Positions 63,001 to 64,000 of a DNA stretch of 64,000 bases are shown here, piece by piece. Below the pieces are notes generated by a model that was not told the origin of the DNA, ran no database searches, and was given only the letters and a program-made list of their open reading frames with translations. Both the position numbers and the translations under genes were made by a program. Source of the DNA: JAABVD01 sp965204545 (GTDB lineage: Bacteria > Verrucomicrobiota > Verrucomicrobiia > Opitutales > UBA2995); assembly GCA_965204545.1 (NCBI GenBank), contig CBDBFA010000003.1, positions 124,001 to 188,000 of the forward strand, read 5' to 3'. The number at the start of each line of letters is the position of its first letter. Position 1 is the first letter of the stretch.

Positions 63001-63794
63001 TTCCACCGGCTTTTGAATCGATTCTGGGATACGTTGAAGATCCCGATCTCAGGTTGGATGCGCTGAGAACGCTTGCGTCTTATGATGAAAGCGGAATTTC
63101 GAAAGCCATTTTGCGTCGATACTCCGAATTTTCCGCGGATGAAAAAATGGTGGCATTACAAACCTTGGCTACAAGGCGGGGTAGTGGCCGGGACTTGTTG
63201 GCCGCACTCAGACGCGGTGTAGTGCCGCGCAGGGATGTTTCAGCGGTTACCGCTCGTCAAATGCGCCGTGTGGTTGGACCCAGCTTTGTCGATTGGTGGG
63301 GACCTATGGAAAATCTGGAGAAGGACAAGCAATTGGCCATCGACCGTTATAAGTTCCTTCTTACCGACGAATACCTATCCCATGCAGACCTGACAAACGG
63401 CAAAGTGGTTTATACGGCTGTCTGCGCATCTTGTCACAAGATGTACGGTGAAGGCACAGAAATTGGTCCTGATATAACCGGTTCCAATCGCGCTAACCTG
63501 GATTACATATTGACCAATATGATCGATCCGAATGGAGAGGTTGCGGAGTCCTACCAACTCGTAACCATAACCACCCAGGATGGGCGCACCTATGCCGGCA
63601 ATGTTTACAGTGAAGATGATCAACGGGTAACCTTGCGCTTGGTTGGACAAGAAGTTATCATCGCCAAGCCCGACATTCTTTCCCGTCAGACTTCACCCAT
63701 GTCGATGATGCCCGAGGGGCTTCTTCAGGCGCTATCCGATACGCAGGTACGCGATCTGATTGGCTTTTTGAGAACCACTCATCCGATAGAATAG
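60027..63794 (+). CDS. DUF6807 + PVC-type dehydrogenase + HEAT + cytochrome c fusion
   Basis: A 1255-residue exported protein; the signal peptide MKTLCFLLLTVSLTSVYAAP supports ATG 60027. Residues about 20-310 are a DUF6807 (PmoA-like) domain (HPIVAPDGNGILTEYSPG, HHPHQTGLYWGF, YGGLFLRMPY). About 320-690 form the PVC-type membrane-bound dehydrogenase propeller (DRGRLWIAENRDYETR, GFSNPWGLDFDDTGQAF, SAHGGARVYLADLLPEEYHG). Then come HEAT-like helical repeats. The C-terminal cytochrome domain has VCASCHKMYGEGTEIGPD and the MIDPNGEVAESYQ block. The family probably oxidises a sugar or other compound in the periplasm; the substrate is unknown. It is followed 2 bp later by a sulfatase gene. Confidence 0.87.
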   Translation: MKTLCFLLLTVSLTSVYAAPLKLVQDEEAETISVFRPDGEEAILVQNAHSDHRPYLHPIVAPDGNGILTEYSPGHHPHQTGLYWGFTRVNGRDYFHNPSDGYWKLLEANIIAADGDIVQWETLYHLLDEEGTALMEETQVWSMRDMGDRYFVDLIWSGKAHTDITISKYNYGGLFLRMPYQRGITKGEATNSTRQVNGRAEGQRASWVNVGMQIEGRDPDDWGHIAILDHIDNDAYPTPWRVDRQLGIGPARSRLGDWHIEAGEVATYKHRLIVYTGRLNDIHMHEDWLAYTGQNNTHAEWILAREEAKRAAFLTGEQAIAKMTVPEGMEVTLVTSEPQITQPLAFCYDDRGRLWIAENRDYETRRSGFSNDGESRILILEDEDGDGKMDTRKVFMEGLPFPSAIAVGFDGLWLGAPPNLMFVPDRDGDDKADDEIEVRLTGWGIRDRHEVLNSFIWGPDGWLYGCQGFATPSTVGKPVDGGRIYKKGDPFPINQEVVDGQFIDGGVFRYHPIKDRFEVVAHGFSNPWGLDFDDTGQAFISACVIPHAWHVVQGGIFHRQGGSHINPHVYSDIKTIADHRHRSAHGGARVYLADLLPEEYHGRLFMANIHEHALLSEILVRNGSGFIAKHGDDTVLANDPQWVGFSLEIGPDGAIYMLDWHDADICGNDVHDKDTGRVFRLAPEGTPYPTNFDLKTLSDRELVEMQLDKNDWYVRRARVILQERAEKNGLSRDEHMRLWEMFRTQTDTGRKLRALWALHVTGGITRKHLTGMLKHDDEYIRAWAVQLLCEDKDPGKAALTEFTEMAKSDSSPVVRLYLASALQRIPKENVWGIASALMSHAGDADDHNIPKIVWYGIEPLVPENPVRAMEVASKSRIPMVSQFIARRATSGRLLESVINALAASSSSATRKVLLEGMRDGLLGQRDLSAPATWSSLEKELLKEPGMKNLTLQVGQLFGSAEAGKSQLVELNDPSTPLERRQEILRTFAQMIFPPAFESILGYVEDPDLRLDALRTLASYDESGISKAILRRYSEFSADEKMVALQTLATRRGSGRDLLAALRRGVVPRRDVSAVTARQMRRVVGPSFVDWWGPMENLEKDKQLAIDRYKFLLTDEYLSHADLTNGKVVYTAVCASCHKMYGEGTEIGPDITGSNRANLDYILTNMIDPNGEVAESYQLVTITTQDGRTYAGNVYSEDDQRVTLRLVGQEVIIAKPDILSRQTSPMSMMPEGLLQALSDTQVRDLIGFLRTTHPIE

Positions 63795-63796
63795 TG

Positions 63797-64000
63797 ATGA
63801 AAAGATGGTTTGGAACCTTTGTCCTGTTGGTCTGGCTCCACGGCTTGGCTTTCGCTGAACGTCCCAACATTCTCTTTTGCATCTCCGACGATCAATCCTG
63901 GGCGCACACCAGGGCCAACGGAGACCCGGTCATCAAGACCCCGGCCTTTGACCGGGTAGCAAGGGAAGGCCTGCGCTTCATCCATTCATTTTGCGATGCA
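63797..64000 (+). CDS. Secreted sulfatase, 5' part (cut by window end)
   Basis: An ATG 2 bp after the preceding stop opens MKRWFGTFVLLVWLHGLAFA, a signal peptide, then ERPNILFCISDDQSWAHTRA, the first metal-binding segment of S1 sulfatases. The sequence TPAFDRVAREGLRFIHSFCDA then leads toward the active-site cysteine, which lies beyond the window. It is probably translated together with the large dehydrogenase fusion. Confidence 0.85.
   Translation, partial: MKRWFGTFVLLVWLHGLAFAERPNILFCISDDQSWAHTRANGDPVIKTPAFDRVAREGLRFIHSFCDA

Noticed and set aside
1..64000. rRNA, tRNA or known riboswitch genes
   Set aside because: No cloverleaf, rRNA core sequence or recognisable riboswitch consensus was noticed in the intergenic regions read by eye. 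A covariance-model search would be needed to exclude small RNAs.

Overview
The window looks like the chromosome of a polysaccharide-degrading member of Verrucomicrobiota, most likely an Opitutales-type (Opitutaceae-like) bacterium. The evidence is the gene families: a TonB-dependent receptor with the N-terminal style usual in Opitutaceae, seven sulfatases (one cut by the window edge), three planctomycete-type cytochrome (DUF1549/DUF1553) plus DUF1501 pairs, and a PVC-type heme-binding dehydrogenase. No rRNA, tRNA, CRISPR or phage genes were seen. The taxon is inferred from families, not from a marker gene.

Layout. 1-606: intergenic with a fold-back repeat. 607-17539: a same-strand sugar-utilisation locus holding a TonB-dependent receptor, an SGSH-like sulfatase, two paralogous BNR-propeller proteins, an SSS symporter, an HpcH/HpaI aldolase, an aldehyde dehydrogenase, an enoyl-CoA hydratase, a CaiB-type CoA-transferase, a GH88 unsaturated glucuronyl hydrolase and a choline-sulfatase-like enzyme. 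17542-19042: two tandem VapBC modules. 19920-24353: a DUF5916-type outer-membrane protein, a secreted FAH-family protein and an IclR regulator. 24357-41887: three DUF1549/1553 + DUF1501 pairs, a DUF1552 stub fused out of frame to a truncated TonB receptor, and a PQQ-propeller protein with EF-hands. 42630-47775: a nagB-nagA-NRAMP-like operon bracketed by two VapBC modules, each beside an array of DNA hairpins. 47990-64000: more sulfatases, a RAYT transposase, a serine beta-lactamase-fold protein, a GH33-type sialidase, a VOC protein beside a broken ArsR gene, and a large DUF6807/dehydrogenase/cytochrome fusion.

How the genes may work together (inference): sulfatases and sialidases strip sulfate and terminal sugars from a complex, possibly uronate-containing glycan. 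The TonB receptor and SSS symporter import fragments, and GH88 releases unsaturated uronate. Aldolase and aldehyde dehydrogenase process keto-deoxy acids, with an unusual pair of CoA enzymes in the same run. NagB/NagA handle amino sugars.

The most striking non-gene content is several families of palindromic repeats. A RAYT gene is flanked by inverted REP arms. Other REP arms of the same family end three neighbouring genes, supplying their last codons and stop in three different reading frames. A second, about 180-bp fold-back element has TAA at its terminus, and this TAA is the stop codon of two genes (aldehyde dehydrogenase and a DUF1501 gene). A third repeat keeps a GGTAGGGC head and TCCY loop but changes its stem with compensating bases. 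A fourth is a chain of six successive hairpins found twice.
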